From: SLRI01 sp964576715
Lineage (GTDB): Bacteria > Pseudomonadota > Alphaproteobacteria > Geminicoccales > Geminicoccaceae
Assembly (NCBI GenBank): GCA_964576715.1
Contig: CAZNWE010000002.1
Coordinates: 41,280 to 105,279, forward strand
Length of the DNA stretch: 64,000 nt
Reading direction: 5' to 3'
Part shown: one piece after another, positions 9,165 through 18,017 of the stretch
How positions within the stretch are numbered: the stretch's first letter is position 1
Layout of the letters: each line of letters begins with the position of its first letter
Notes under the pieces: generated by a model
The model's input: the letters and a program-made list of their open reading frames with translations, nothing else
Database searches by the model: none
Told to the model about the DNA's origin: nothing
Position numbers and translations under genes: made by a program

Positions 9165-10175
9165 ATGCATCAGGTGATCAAGCGGCTCGGCACGGCCTTG
9201 CCCAGTCTGATCGGTGTGGTCATCGTCACCTTCATCCTGACGCGGGCGCTTCCGGGCGATCCCGCCGCCTATTTCGCCGGGCCAGCCGCCACCGCCGAGG
9301 CGGTCGAGGAGGTCAGGCGGCAACTCGGCCTCGACCGGCCGCTGTTCGTCCAGTTCTTCCATTATCTGGGTGACCTGGTCCGCGGCGATCTCGGCACCTC
9401 CTTGACCACCGGCCAGCCGGTCCTGGCCGAGATCGCCACCCGGCTGCCGGCCTCGGCCGAGCTGACCCTCGTTGGCCTCCTCTTATCGATCCTGGTCGCC
9501 GTGCCCTTGGGAGTGATGGCGGCGACCCGGCCCGGCTCCTGGATCGACCATTTTTGCCGGATGGTGACGACGGCCGGCGTCTCGCTGCCGGTCTTCTTCA
9601 CCGGGCTGCTCCTCGTCTACGTCTTCTACTACCTTCTCGGCTGGGCGCCCGCCCCCCTGGGTCGGCTCGATATCTTCGCCTACCCACCGCCGCACGTCAC
9701 CGGCTTCTACCTGATCGACAGCCTGATCGCGGGCGATCTCGAGGCGCTGCGTGCGACCGCCGCCCAGCTCGCTTTGCCGGCCCTGACCCTGGGCATCTTT
9801 TCGCTGGCGCCCATCGCCCGGATGACCCGGGCCTCGATGTTGGCGGTGCTCGCCTCCGACTTCGTCCGCACCGCCAAGGCGAGTGGGCTCAGCCGCCGGC
9901 GGGTGATCATCACTTATGCGTTCAGGAATGCCATGCTGCCCGTCGTCACCACGCTCGGCATGGTCTTCTCGTTCCTCCTCGGGGCCAACGTCCTGGTCGA
10001 GAAGGTCTTCGCCTGGCCCGGCATCGGCTCTTATGCGGTCGAGGCGCTGATCGCCGGCGACTACGCCCCGATCCAGGGCTTCGTGCTCACCATGGCGATC
10101 CTCTACGTGGCGCTGAACCTGCTGATCGACCTGCTCTACGGCGTCATCGATCCCCGCGTCCGGCTGGAGGGCTGA
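9165..10175 (+). CDS. ABC transporter permease, DppB/OppB type
   Basis: A 336-residue inner-membrane permease. The N-terminus (LIGVVIVTFILTRALPGDPA) is diagnostic of DppB-like permeases, as are LGLDRPLFVQFFHYLGDLVR and the EAA-like loop FVRTAKASGLSRRRVIITYA. Six helices are expected. GGGAGG lies 6-12 bases upstream of the ATG. It follows the binding protein by 68 bases and precedes the second permease by 4. Confidence 0.93.
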   Translation: MHQVIKRLGTALPSLIGVVIVTFILTRALPGDPAAYFAGPAATAEAVEEVRRQLGLDRPLFVQFFHYLGDLVRGDLGTSLTTGQPVLAEIATRLPASAELTLVGLLLSILVAVPLGVMAATRPGSWIDHFCRMVTTAGVSLPVFFTGLLLVYVFYYLLGWAPAPLGRLDIFAYPPPHVTGFYLIDSLIAGDLEALRATAAQLALPALTLGIFSLAPIARMTRASMLAVLASDFVRTAKASGLSRRRVIITYAFRNAMLPVVTTLGMVFSFLLGANVLVEKVFAWPGIGSYAVEALIAGDYAPIQGFVLTMAILYVALNLLIDLLYGVIDPRVRLEG

Positions 10176-10179
10176 AGTC

Positions 10180-11100
10180 ATGTCGCAGATCACCGAGCCC
10201 GGCGCCCTCGAGCCGATCGACGTCACCGCCGATACCGACATCGCCCGGCCGCCGTCGCCGTCGCTCCTGGCGCATGCCCGCTACGTCATCGCCGAGAACC
10301 CGGTCACTGGACTAGCCTTTGCACTCTTCGTCCTGATCGTCCTGGCGGCGCTCCTCGGGCCCTCGATCGTCCCCTACGATCCCTTGGCCAGCGACACCGA
10401 TGCGGCCCTGCAGCCGCCGAGCGCCGCCCACTGGTTCGGCACGGACCAGCTCGGCCGCGACATCTTCAGCCGCGTGGTGGTCGCGACCCGGCTCGATCTC
10501 GGCATCGCCGTGGCGTCGGTCGCCCTCGTCTTCGTCCTGGGTGGCCTCGCCGGGGTGGCCGCCGGCTATTTCGGCGGCTGGACGGACCGGATCGTCGGGC
10601 GCATCGCCGACACCATCATGGCCTTTCCGCTGTTCGTGCTGGCCATGGGCATCGTCGCCGCCTTGGGCAACACGGTCACCAACATCGTCATCGCCACGGC
10701 GATCATCAACTTCCCGCTCTACGCCCGGGTTGCCAGGGCCGAGGCCAATGTCCGGCGCGAGGCCGGCTTCGTCCAGGCGGCCCGGCTCTCCGGCAACGGC
10801 GAGGCCAGGATCGTCCTGGCGCACGTGCTCCCCAACATCATGCCGATCATGGTGGTGCAGATGTCGCTGACCATGGGCTACGCCATCCTCAACGCCGCCG
10901 GGCTCTCCTTCATCGGCCTCGGCGTCCGCCCGCCGCAGCCCGAATGGGGCATCATGGTGGCCGAGGGGGCCGCCTTCATCGTCTCGGGCGAGTGGTGGAT
11001 CGCCCTCTTCCCGGGCCTGGCCCTGATGCTCGCCGTCTTCTGCTTCAACCTCCTCGGCGACGGCGTGCGCGACCTCGTCGACCCGCAAAGGCGCACCTGA
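10180..11100 (+). CDS. ABC transporter permease, DppC/OppC type
   Basis: A 306-residue second permease. A 40-residue cytoplasmic N-terminus is followed by a helix (GLAFALFVLIVLAALLGPSI) and the DppC hallmark HWFGTDQLGRDIFSRVVVAT. The EAA loop is GFVQAARLSGNGEARIVLAH and the C-terminus is FNLLGDGVRDLVDPQRRT. Its stop shares one base with the next start (TGATG), so translation is coupled to the ATPase. Confidence 0.94.
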   Translation: MSQITEPGALEPIDVTADTDIARPPSPSLLAHARYVIAENPVTGLAFALFVLIVLAALLGPSIVPYDPLASDTDAALQPPSAAHWFGTDQLGRDIFSRVVVATRLDLGIAVASVALVFVLGGLAGVAAGYFGGWTDRIVGRIADTIMAFPLFVLAMGIVAALGNTVTNIVIATAIINFPLYARVARAEANVRREAGFVQAARLSGNGEARIVLAHVLPNIMPIMVVQMSLTMGYAILNAAGLSFIGLGVRPPQPEWGIMVAEGAAFIVSGEWWIALFPGLALMLAVFCFNLLGDGVRDLVDPQRRT

Positions 11101-12797
11101 TGAGCAGCCCCGCCCTCCTCGACATCAAGGGCCTCACAGTCGAGTTCATGACCCGGCGCGGCACCGTCACCGCCGTCGAGCGGATCGACCTCGAGGTGGC
11201 CAAGGGCGAGACCGTCGGCATTGTCGGCGAATCCGGCTCCGGCAAGTCGGTCACCTCCTATGCCGTCATGCGCATTCTCGATCGCGCCGGGCGGATCGCC
11301 GAGGGCTCCATCGGCTTCGCCGGGCTCGATGTGGGCAAGGCGCCCGAGAGCGTGGTGCGCGAGCTGCGCGGCCGCGAGATGTCGATGATCTTCCAGAATC
11401 CGCGGGCCGCGCTGAACCCGATCCGCAAGGTCGGCCACCAGCTCGAGGACGTGCTGATCGAGCACGCCCAGGCGTCGCCGCAGGAAGCCAAGGCGGCCGC
11501 CATCCGGGCGCTCGAGCAGGTCAAGATCGCGAACCCCACCGAGCGCTACCACGCCTACCCGTTCGAGCTTTCGGGGGGCATGTGCCAGCGGGTCGTCATC
11601 GCCATCGCACTCGCCTGCCAGCCGCAGCTCTTGATCGCCGACGAGCCGACGACCGGGCTCGACGTGACCACGCAAAAGGCGGTGATGGACCTCGTGGTCG
11701 AGCTCACGCGCGAGCGCGGGATGTCCTCGATCCTGATCACCCACGATCTCGGCCTCGCGGCTGCCTATTGCGACCGGGTCGTCGTCATGCAGCAGGGCAA
11801 GGTGGTCGAGACCGCGGCGTCCGACGCGATCTTCAAAGCACCGGGGCACGGCTACACCAAGAAGCTGATGCGCGCGACGCCGCGGCCGGGGGTGAGCCTG
11901 CGCGATCTCCTGCCGGAAGGTGCCGCTTTGCCGAAGGCGGCGACCGCACCCGGCCACCGCTCGACCGAGCCACTCCTGGTCGTCGAGAACCTGGTCAAGG
12001 AATACCCGCGGCAGGGTGTGGCGGGCAAGCTCCGGCATCTGTTCACCAACAAGCTCGACCCCGAGGACGAAAAGCCCTTCCGCGCCGTCGACGGCATCTC
12101 GTTCACCGTCGGCCGCGGCGAGACCGTGGGGCTGGTTGGCGAGAGCGGCTGCGGCAAGTCGACGACCTCGATGATGATCACCCGGCTGTTGGACCCGACA
12201 TCGGGCACCATCCGCTTCGCCGACGAGGACATCGGCGCGATCCCGGCGAAACGCTTCGCCCGGCTCGCGCAGCGCCGGCGCATCCAGATGGTCTTCCAGG
12301 ACCCGACCGACAGCCTGAACCCGCGGTTCTCCGCCTCCCGGGCCATCGCCGACCCGATCCTGCAGCTCGGCGACAAGCTGCGCAACGGTGCGCTCGAGGC
12401 GCGCGTGGAAGAGCTGGCGCGACTCGTCGGTCTGCCGGTCGGCCTGCTCGACCGCTTCCCGCACCAGCTCTCGGGCGGCCAGAAAGCCAGGGTCGGCATC
12501 GCCCGCGCCATCGCCCTCGACCCCGACCTCGTCATCCTCGACGAGCCCACCGCCGCCCTCGACGTCTCGGTCCAGGCGGTCGTTCTCAACCTGCTCGACG
12601 ACCTCAAGGAGCGGCTCGGCATGAGCTATCTCTTCGTCAGCCACGACCTCAACGTGGTCCGCCTGCTCTGCGACCGGGTCATCGTCATGCGCCAGGGCCG
12701 CATCGTCGAGGCGGGCGATACCGAGGCGGTGCTCGCCGCCCCCGAGGCCGCCTACACGGCTGAGCTCCTCGACGCCATCCCGCACCCGCCGGTCTGA
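11100..12797 (+). CDS. fused double ABC ATPase (DppD-DppF type) of the peptide-type importer
   Basis: A 565-residue protein carrying both nucleotide-binding domains in one chain. Domain 1: Walker A GESGSGKS (about 43), signature LSGGMCQR, Walker B LLIADEPTTGLD. Domain 2: Walker A GESGCGKS (about 347), signature LSGGQKARVGIARAI, Walker B LVILDEPTAALD. The linker between the domains is Pro/Ala-rich. Start at 11100 overlaps the permease stop by one base. Fused ATPases are known in GsiA/YejF-like systems. It is the last gene of the importer, and a palindrome at 12862 probably ends transcription. Confidence 0.94.
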   Translation: MSSPALLDIKGLTVEFMTRRGTVTAVERIDLEVAKGETVGIVGESGSGKSVTSYAVMRILDRAGRIAEGSIGFAGLDVGKAPESVVRELRGREMSMIFQNPRAALNPIRKVGHQLEDVLIEHAQASPQEAKAAAIRALEQVKIANPTERYHAYPFELSGGMCQRVVIAIALACQPQLLIADEPTTGLDVTTQKAVMDLVVELTRERGMSSILITHDLGLAAAYCDRVVVMQQGKVVETAASDAIFKAPGHGYTKKLMRATPRPGVSLRDLLPEGAALPKAATAPGHRSTEPLLVVENLVKEYPRQGVAGKLRHLFTNKLDPEDEKPFRAVDGISFTVGRGETVGLVGESGCGKSTTSMMITRLLDPTSGTIRFADEDIGAIPAKRFARLAQRRRIQMVFQDPTDSLNPRFSASRAIADPILQLGDKLRNGALEARVEELARLVGLPVGLLDRFPHQLSGGQKARVGIARAIALDPDLVILDEPTAALDVSVQAVVLNLLDDLKERLGMSYLFVSHDLNVVRLLCDRVIVMRQGRIVEAGDTEAVLAAPEAAYTAELLDAIPHPPV

Positions 12798-12861
12798 GAC
12801 CGGAAGAATCGCGGCGCATCATCCTCTCCGCTTTCACTTTTTTTCGACGTTTGGTCGGGGT

Positions 12862-12884
12862 CTGGGGAAGATCATCTTCCCCAG
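12862..12884. terminator. 23-base palindrome between convergent genes
   Basis: CTGGGGAAGAT (12862-12872) and ATCTTCCCCAG (12874-12884) are perfect complements around a single central C. The element lies between the end of the plus-strand importer (12797) and the end of the minus-strand GST gene (12898). Position and symmetry suggest a bidirectional terminator. A T-run (12838-12844) lies on the GST-distal side, where it reads as A on the minus strand, so classic intrinsic termination is not proved. Confidence 0.45.
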
Positions 12885-12897
12885 CTCTCGGCCTTGC

Positions 12898-13533
12898 TTA
12901 TCCCGGCAGCGGGATGGTGTGGCCCATGGCGGGGACGTCGTAGCCGCGCTGCACGCCCGGGCGCCCGGCTAGTTCGACGTACCAGCGCCGGACGTTGGCG
13001 AAGTCGGCGAGGTCGATGCCCTGCCACTCGAAGCGGGAGAACCACGGCCAAGTGGCGAAGTCGGCGATGCTGAGGAAGTCGCCGGCGAGGTAGCGGGTCT
13101 CGCCCAGCCGCCGGTCGGCGACGCCGTAGAGGCGCCTCGCCTCGTTGCCGTAGCGCGTCTCGGCATAAGGTGCCTTGCCGGGGTTGAAGCGCAGGAAGTG
13201 GTGGGCCTGGCCGAGCATCGGGCCGACGCCGCCCATCTGCCACATCAGCCATTCGAGCACGGGCCAGCGATCGTCCGGCGTCCTGCCCATGAACGTCCCG
13301 GTTTTCTCGGCCAGGTAGATGAGGATGGCGCCGGATTCGAAGATCGAGCGGCCGGTGTCCCGGTCGACGATCGCCGGGATCTTGTTGTTCGGGCTGATCT
13401 TCAGAAAGTCGGGGGCGAACTGGGCGTCCTTGCCGATGTCGATGGCGTGCACCGTATAGGGCAGGCCACATTCCTCCAGCATGATGGAGATCTTGCGGCC
13501 GTTGGGCGTGCTCCAGGTATAGAACTCGATCAA
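12898..13533 (-). CDS. glutathione S-transferase family protein (YfcG/YghU type)
   Basis: A 211-residue cytosolic GST-fold protein. The N-terminal thioredoxin-like domain begins MIEFYTWSTPNGRKISIMLE. The TPNGRK motif and cis-Pro region (NNKIPAIVD) match the Nu-class/YfcG group, which act as glutathione-dependent disulfide-bond reductases. The all-helical C-terminal domain contains YLAGDFLSIADFATWPW, the usual N-capping box region. It is convergent with the ABC importer and upstream of the AtzE-like gene on the same strand (87-base interval). A role in the ureide pathway is not evident. Confidence 0.9.
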   Translation of the reverse strand: MIEFYTWSTPNGRKISIMLEECGLPYTVHAIDIGKDAQFAPDFLKISPNNKIPAIVDRDTGRSIFESGAILIYLAEKTGTFMGRTPDDRWPVLEWLMWQMGGVGPMLGQAHHFLRFNPGKAPYAETRYGNEARRLYGVADRRLGETRYLAGDFLSIADFATWPWFSRFEWQGIDLADFANVRRWYVELAGRPGVQRGYDVPAMGHTIPLPG

Positions 13534-13620
13534 CAGGCGGCTCCCGGCGGCTCGGCTTGCTGCTCTTGGCAGAGCCGGGCCGTTTAAGCGGTTTGCCCGA
13601 AGAGTGGCAACCGGCGCACC

Positions 13621-15039
13621 TCAGAGGCCGAGCGACGGGTGGGGTGTGGCCGGCTGGCTGACGCCGATTGCTTCCAGGTGACGGGCCGCCCTGAGGCAGA
13701 GATCCTCGCGCCAGGGGGCGGCGGCGAGTTGCACGCCAATGGGCAGATCGCCCAGCACTGCCGCCGGGACGCAAGCGACGGGCAGGCCAGCACAGGAGAT
13801 GGGCTGGGTGAAGATTCCGATATTGGGGCGGGTGGGCATCAGGGTGCCGTCGAGCGTCATCGCCTTCTGGCCGATCCGCGGCGCCGGGCTCGGGGTGGCG
13901 GGGGCGATCAGGAGGTCGATCCGGGCGAACAGGCCGGCGAGGCGCCGGGCCCAGGCGCGCCTCGCCAGCTGCGCCTTGACCAGCCAGCCGGCGGGCAGCA
14001 GGGCACCAGCCAGGAAGCGGTCGCGGGTGTCGGGATCGAAGCCGTCGGCAGCGGTCCTGAGGCGGTCGAGGTGCAAGGCGGCGCTCTCGGCGTTGGTCAC
14101 GAGGAAGGCGGCGGCGCGGGCCGCTTCGGCGTCGTCGAGGACGACGACCTCGGTTGCCCCGAGCGCCTCGGCGACGCGGGCGACGGCATGGCGTGCCGGG
14201 TCGGTGAGCTGGCGGGCGAACCAGCCGCCGGCAATGGCGATGCGCAGGCCGCTGATCCCGCCATCGAGGCTAGGGGTCACCGGCTCTGGCGGCCTCGCGG
14301 TGCAGGCGTGGTCGGCGGGGTCCGGGCCTTGCAGCGCATCGTAGGCGAGCGCCAGATCGCCGACGCTGCGGGCCAAGGGGCCCAGATGATCGAGGCTGTC
14401 GCAGAACGGGAAGGTGCCGCTGCGGCCGAGCCTGCCATAGGTGGGCTTGAGCCCGAAGATGCCGCAGAACGAGGCCGGCACCCGGATCGAGCCGTTGGTG
14501 TCCGAGCCGAGGCTGAGCGGCGCCAGCCCTGCAGCGGTGGCGGCGCCTGAGCCCGAGGAGGAGCCGCCGGCCATGTGCTCGGGGGCGACGGGATTGCGGC
14601 AGACGCCGTCATGGGCATTCTCGCCGGTGAAGTCGTAGGCGTACTCGCCCATGTTGAGGGCACCGGTGAGGACGGCGCCGGCGGCGTTCAGCCGCTCGAC
14701 CAGCAAGGCGTCGGCCCGGGCCGGCGGATGGCGGCGGTTGAGCGCGGCACCCGCCCGGGTCGTGACCCCCGCGATGTCGAACAGGTTCTTGACCGCGAAC
14801 GGCACGCCGGCGAGCGTGCCCAGCGCAGCGCCCCGCGCCCGTGCTGCATCGACGGCCCGGGCCTCGCTCAGGGCGCGGTCGAAGGTCCGGTCGGTGAAGG
14901 CGTTGAGCGGCGGATCGACCCGCTCGATCCGGCCGATCGCCGCCTCGGCCACCTCGACGGCGGTGACCTCGCCGGCGCGTACCGCCGCCGCGATGGCCGA
15001 GGCCGGAGCGTCCCAGACGAGCGGGTCAGCTTTCGTCAT
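13621..15039 (-). CDS. atzE-like: AtzE-family amidase (1-carboxybiuret hydrolase catalytic subunit-like)
   Basis: A 472-residue amidase-signature enzyme with a Ser-cisSer-Lys triad: Lys in GVPFAVKNLFDIAG, the Gly/Ser-rich loop AGGSSSGSGAATAAG, and GSDTNGSIRVPASFCGIFGL, which is characteristic of AtzE-like proteins. AtzE hydrolyses 1-carboxybiuret in the cyanuric acid/biuret pathway and works as a complex with the small AtzG subunit. A gene of AtzG type lies directly upstream and overlaps this start by 14 bases, which strongly supports the assignment. The start at 15037-15039 is chosen because the chain opens MTKADPLVWDAPASAIAAAV. The substrate could be a different N-carboxy amide. Confidence 0.88.
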   Translation of the reverse strand: MTKADPLVWDAPASAIAAAVRAGEVTAVEVAEAAIGRIERVDPPLNAFTDRTFDRALSEARAVDAARARGAALGTLAGVPFAVKNLFDIAGVTTRAGAALNRRHPPARADALLVERLNAAGAVLTGALNMGEYAYDFTGENAHDGVCRNPVAPEHMAGGSSSGSGAATAAGLAPLSLGSDTNGSIRVPASFCGIFGLKPTYGRLGRSGTFPFCDSLDHLGPLARSVGDLALAYDALQGPDPADHACTARPPEPVTPSLDGGISGLRIAIAGGWFARQLTDPARHAVARVAEALGATEVVVLDDAEAARAAAFLVTNAESAALHLDRLRTAADGFDPDTRDRFLAGALLPAGWLVKAQLARRAWARRLAGLFARIDLLIAPATPSPAPRIGQKAMTLDGTLMPTRPNIGIFTQPISCAGLPVACVPAAVLGDLPIGVQLAAAPWREDLCLRAARHLEAIGVSQPATPHPSLGL

Positions 15040-15241
15040 GCGGTTCGGCGGCGGCGATGGGGACGAATACCGGGGCGAGATCGAGCGTGTCGGGAGGGCT
15101 GGCCCGCTCGACCGCCTCGGCCATCGTCCTGGCGACCTCGAGGAACCGTCGCACGCCCGGCCGCTGTTCGTCGGTGATCGAAAGGCCGAGGAGCGGCGCC
15201 ATGGCGTCGATCTGCCGGTCGGGGCTCCACGCCTCGGCCAT
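15026..15241 (-). CDS. atzG-like: AtzG-like small subunit (DUF4089)
   Basis: A 71-residue protein, MAEAWSPDRQIDAMAPLLGL onward, ending DLAPVFVPIAAAEPHDES. A helical N-terminus, RPGVRRFLEVARTMAEAVE and the C-terminal PxxFxP tail match the DUF4089/AtzG subunit that wraps the AtzE amidase (known: AtzG stabilises AtzE). It overlaps the AtzE-like gene by 14 bases and begins 6 bases after the permease gene ends, consistent with one operon. Small size and position make the call convincing, though homology was judged by eye. Confidence 0.85.
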   Translation of the reverse strand: MAEAWSPDRQIDAMAPLLGLSITDEQRPGVRRFLEVARTMAEAVERASPPDTLDLAPVFVPIAAAEPHDES

Positions 15242-15247
15242 TGCCAG

Positions 15248-16828
15248 CTACTCCGCGGCCACCGGTGCCGGCTCGGCGGCCGGGGCCTCGGCCAGGCCGC
15301 GGCTGGCGGCGAGGTAGAAGAGGCCGGCGACCACCGCATAGGCGGCGGCGACCATGGGGGTGACGGCGATGCCGACGGCAGGGCCGTGCATGAAGCCGAA
15401 GAAGGTGAGGATCGCCCCCGCGGCGGCGAAGGCGGCCGCCGCCATGAACCGCCGCTCGATCACGAAGACGCCGATCGCGGCGAGGACCAGGCCGGTGAGG
15501 ATCGCCCCGTTGCCGAGGATGGAAAGGCCTTCGTAGAGAACACCATTGGTCGCCATGCCGGCGATCAGCGCTTCGTCGACGGTCACACCGGCGGCACCCA
15601 GGGCCCCGTCGATGAGGGTTTTCGCCCAGGCGGCGAGGTGCGGGACGAGGCCGAGCACGATGGCCGGCGCGTGGTTGGCGGGCGTCGTCTGGAAGGCCTG
15701 GGCCCCGATCAGCATGCCGATATAGAGGAGAATGGGCGCGATCGCGACGACCGGCACGAGGTTGAGGAAGACGGCGAGAATGCCGAGCCAGGCGAGGACC
15801 AGGACAAAGAGCCCGGTCGCGGCCGAGTAGCCGATCCGCCCGCCCATCGACTTCCACCCCGGGTGGCCGATATAGACGGCATTGGCGAAGGGCGAGCCCA
15901 ACAGCGTGCCGATCAGCGAGATCGAGCCCTCGGCGACGATCGCTTCCGTCGTGTTGTAGCTGTCGCCCGCGGCCTCGGCACTCTCGACGTTGTCCATCGC
16001 CTCGACCAGGTCATAGACGCCGAAGGGAATGGCGGTGACCAGGATGAAGCCGAGGAACTCGAAGCCGGAGAAGACGTGGTCGACCGCCGGCAGCGGGATC
16101 GAGAAGCCGAAGCTGGCGAAGCTCGAGGCCAGGCCGGCGAAGGTCATCCCGCCCACCTCGGGAAAGCCGATGAGCGTCGCCCCCCAGGCGATCACCATGC
16201 CGACGATGATGGCAACCAAACCGGCCGGCAGGTTCCTGGGATAGCGCACGCCGCCGAACCAGCCGGCCATGATGATGGCGAGGCAGGTGATGCCGATGAT
16301 CGAGGTCATGAAGATCTCCATCGCCGGGCGCATCGAGATGAAGGCGACGGAGACCCCGGCGAGCGTGCCGAGCAGTGCCGCCCTGGGCGTGATCTTGCGG
16401 ATCCAGGGGGCGATGAAGGCGCCGCCGACCAGGATGAAGCCCTGCAGGAAGACCCAGGCGAGACCCGCCTCCCAGGCCTTCACCGGATCGCCGGTCTGCC
16501 CGAGGATCGGCAACATGATGACGAAGACGACGATGAACATGTGCGGCACGGAGGGTCCCGACGGCAAGGCGCAAACGTCGTCCCTGCCGGTCCGTCGCGC
16601 CAGCTTCCAGCCCATCCAGGCATAGTACATGTTGCCGAGAAAGAGCATGAGACCGACGGCCGGCAGGATGCGGCCGAAGGTCAGCTCGTCGGGCAGGCCG
16701 ACGACGAACTTCAACAGGCCGGTGAGCACCAGGAGATTGACCAGGACGTTGGTGCCGAGGCCAAAGAGCGCATTCCAGTCGCCAGGCGTCCACAGGGCGA
16801 CGCCGCGCCTGCTGCTGGTCGATGCCAT
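15248..16828 (-). CDS. NCS2-like (xanthine/uracil-type) membrane permease
   Basis: A 526-residue polytopic inner-membrane protein with about 12-14 hydrophobic segments, for example LFGLGTNVLVNLLVLTGLLK and GLVAIIVGMVIAWGATLIGF. The fold resembles the uracil/xanthine/NCS2 permease superfamily; the subgroup is uncertain. The ATG at 16828 is chosen because GGAGGG lies 7 bases upstream; a GTG five codons earlier is possible. It sits between the isochorismatase-type hydrolase and the atzG/atzE pair, so it is probably the uptake or exchange route for the compound these enzymes degrade. Confidence 0.8.
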   Translation of the reverse strand: MASTSSRRGVALWTPGDWNALFGLGTNVLVNLLVLTGLLKFVVGLPDELTFGRILPAVGLMLFLGNMYYAWMGWKLARRTGRDDVCALPSGPSVPHMFIVVFVIMLPILGQTGDPVKAWEAGLAWVFLQGFILVGGAFIAPWIRKITPRAALLGTLAGVSVAFISMRPAMEIFMTSIIGITCLAIIMAGWFGGVRYPRNLPAGLVAIIVGMVIAWGATLIGFPEVGGMTFAGLASSFASFGFSIPLPAVDHVFSGFEFLGFILVTAIPFGVYDLVEAMDNVESAEAAGDSYNTTEAIVAEGSISLIGTLLGSPFANAVYIGHPGWKSMGGRIGYSAATGLFVLVLAWLGILAVFLNLVPVVAIAPILLYIGMLIGAQAFQTTPANHAPAIVLGLVPHLAAWAKTLIDGALGAAGVTVDEALIAGMATNGVLYEGLSILGNGAILTGLVLAAIGVFVIERRFMAAAAFAAAGAILTFFGFMHGPAVGIAVTPMVAAAYAVVAGLFYLAASRGLAEAPAAEPAPVAAE

Positions 16829-16855
16829 CACACGTCCCTCCACTGCTTGGGGAAA

Positions 16856-17539
16856 TCAGGCCGCAGAGCGGGCGGCCAGCGCATCGCTCAAGGCGGCCGT
16901 CTCGGCGACCCAGCCGAAGATGCCGCCTTGGGCCTTGATCATCTCGAGGGCGACCCGGTGGAACTCCGGGAAGTACGAGGCGCAGGCATCGGCCAGCGCC
17001 ACGCAGCGATAGCCGCGGTCGTTGGCCTCGCGGATCGTCGTGTGCACACAGATCTCGGTGGTGACGCCGGCGACAAACAGCGTGTCGATACGTCGGTTCT
17101 CGAGCATCAGGGCGAGGTCGGTCTGATAGAAGGCGCCCTTGCCGGGCTTGTCGATCACCGGCTCGCCAGGCCAGGGGCCGAGTTCGGCGAGGAGATCGTG
17201 GCCGGGCTCGCCGCGCACCAGGATCCGCCCCATCGGCCCCTCGTCGCCGATCTTGCGGCCCGGCGCACCACGGGCGAGCTTGGCCGGGGGCACGTCGGCG
17301 AGATCGGGCCGGTGGCCTTCCCGGGTGTGGATGACCAACAGGCCCTGCGCGCGGGCGGCGGCGAGGGCCTTCGCACAAGGTGCGATCGCCGGGCGCAACA
17401 GGTCGACATCGTTGCCGAGCGAGGCGCCGAAGCCGCCGGGCTCGAGGAAGTCGCGCTGCATGTCGATGACGATCAGGGCCGCCCGCTGCGGCTCGAAGGC
17501 GAGTGCGGCCGGTTCCGCCCGGATCATCGAGGTCGACAT
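16856..17539 (-). CDS. isochorismatase-fold cysteine hydrolase (biuret hydrolase / ureidoacrylate hydrolase type)
   Basis: A 227-residue cytosolic amidohydrolase. The catalytic triad is visible as Asp in ALIVIDMQRDFLEPGG, Lys in IDKPGKGAFYQTD and Cys in VAGVTTEICVHTTIREAND. The extended start is discarded because ATG 17539 has AGGAGG at ideal spacing. Biuret hydrolase (BiuH) and RutB-type ureidoacrylate hydrolases share this architecture. With AtzE/AtzG-like proteins and an allophanate hydrolase in the same locus, conversion of biuret or a relative to allophanate is the favoured inference. It is first gene of the minus-strand operon, with operator site 2 just upstream. Confidence 0.82.
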   Translation of the reverse strand: MSTSMIRAEPAALAFEPQRAALIVIDMQRDFLEPGGFGASLGNDVDLLRPAIAPCAKALAAARAQGLLVIHTREGHRPDLADVPPAKLARGAPGRKIGDEGPMGRILVRGEPGHDLLAELGPWPGEPVIDKPGKGAFYQTDLALMLENRRIDTLFVAGVTTEICVHTTIREANDRGYRCVALADACASYFPEFHRVALEMIKAQGGIFGWVAETAALSDALAARSAA

Positions 17540-17565
17540 CGTGGCCTCCTGTTTCCACGCTGGCT

Positions 17566-17583
17566 GTATGCAATTTTGCATTC
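17566..17583. promoter_or_regulatory. probable GntR operator, site 2
   Basis: GTATGCAA (17566-17573) and TTGCATTC (17576-17583) form an inverted repeat with one mismatch and a 2-base spacer. It lies 27 bases upstream of the isochorismatase-type start. The half-site is identical to sites 1 and 3, but the arms face the other way, so how the protein contacts it may differ. Confidence 0.55.
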
Positions 17584-17792
17584 AAAAATGATGCCAACCG
17601 TGGCAAAGCGACCAGCACCCGGGGTTGGCCCGGGGCCGGCCTGGGGCCGGGTCAGGCTGCCACGCTGGCAGCTGCGGCCGGCGGGCGGCGCACTGCCCGC
17701 CGGGTGGGCGGCCACTGCCCAGAAATGCAGCGGCTGACACGTCGCCGGCCGGGCCGCTAGAAGAGTGCCGTCGTTGGCGCGAGGAGAGCGTT

Positions 17793-18017
17793 TTGCAGAC
17801 TGACGAGCCGGCAATGACGACCGGGGTCCGGGGCATCGTCGATGCCGGCGACAGGATGAGGCTCAACGAGGCATGCCGGGGCCGCCCCGCGGCCGGCCGC
17901 CAGCTGGTGGGCACGCTCGGGCGCCGGATGACGATCGGTGCCGGGCGCCGGACGCCGGCACTCGTCGCGCGCCGGCGCCGGCTGGCCGGCCGTGCCGCGG
18001 CGGAGAGCGGCGCGTGA
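17793..18017 (+). CDS. possible small ORF coupled to the GntR gene (hypothetical)
   Basis: A 74-codon frame starts at TTG 17793, eight bases after a strong GAGGAGAG, and ends in TGA at 18015-18017, overlapping the GntR start as GTGA. The product (LQTDEPAMTTGVRGIVDAGD onward) is Arg/Ala-rich with no family I recognise. It could be a coupled leader ORF, or the ribosome-binding site could belong to a decayed 5' part of the regulator. Between 17590 and 17780 nothing coding is seen. Confidence 0.3.
   Translation: MQTDEPAMTTGVRGIVDAGDRMRLNEACRGRPAAGRQLVGTLGRRMTIGAGRRTPALVARRRRLAGRAAAESGA

Noticed and set aside
14651..17737. A 1000-codon plus-strand frame opposite atzE/atzG, the permease and the hydrolase
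   Set aside because: All four minus-strand genes have clear motifs and ribosome sites. The plus-strand product is low-complexity Gly/Asp/Glu/Arg and crosses several gene borders.
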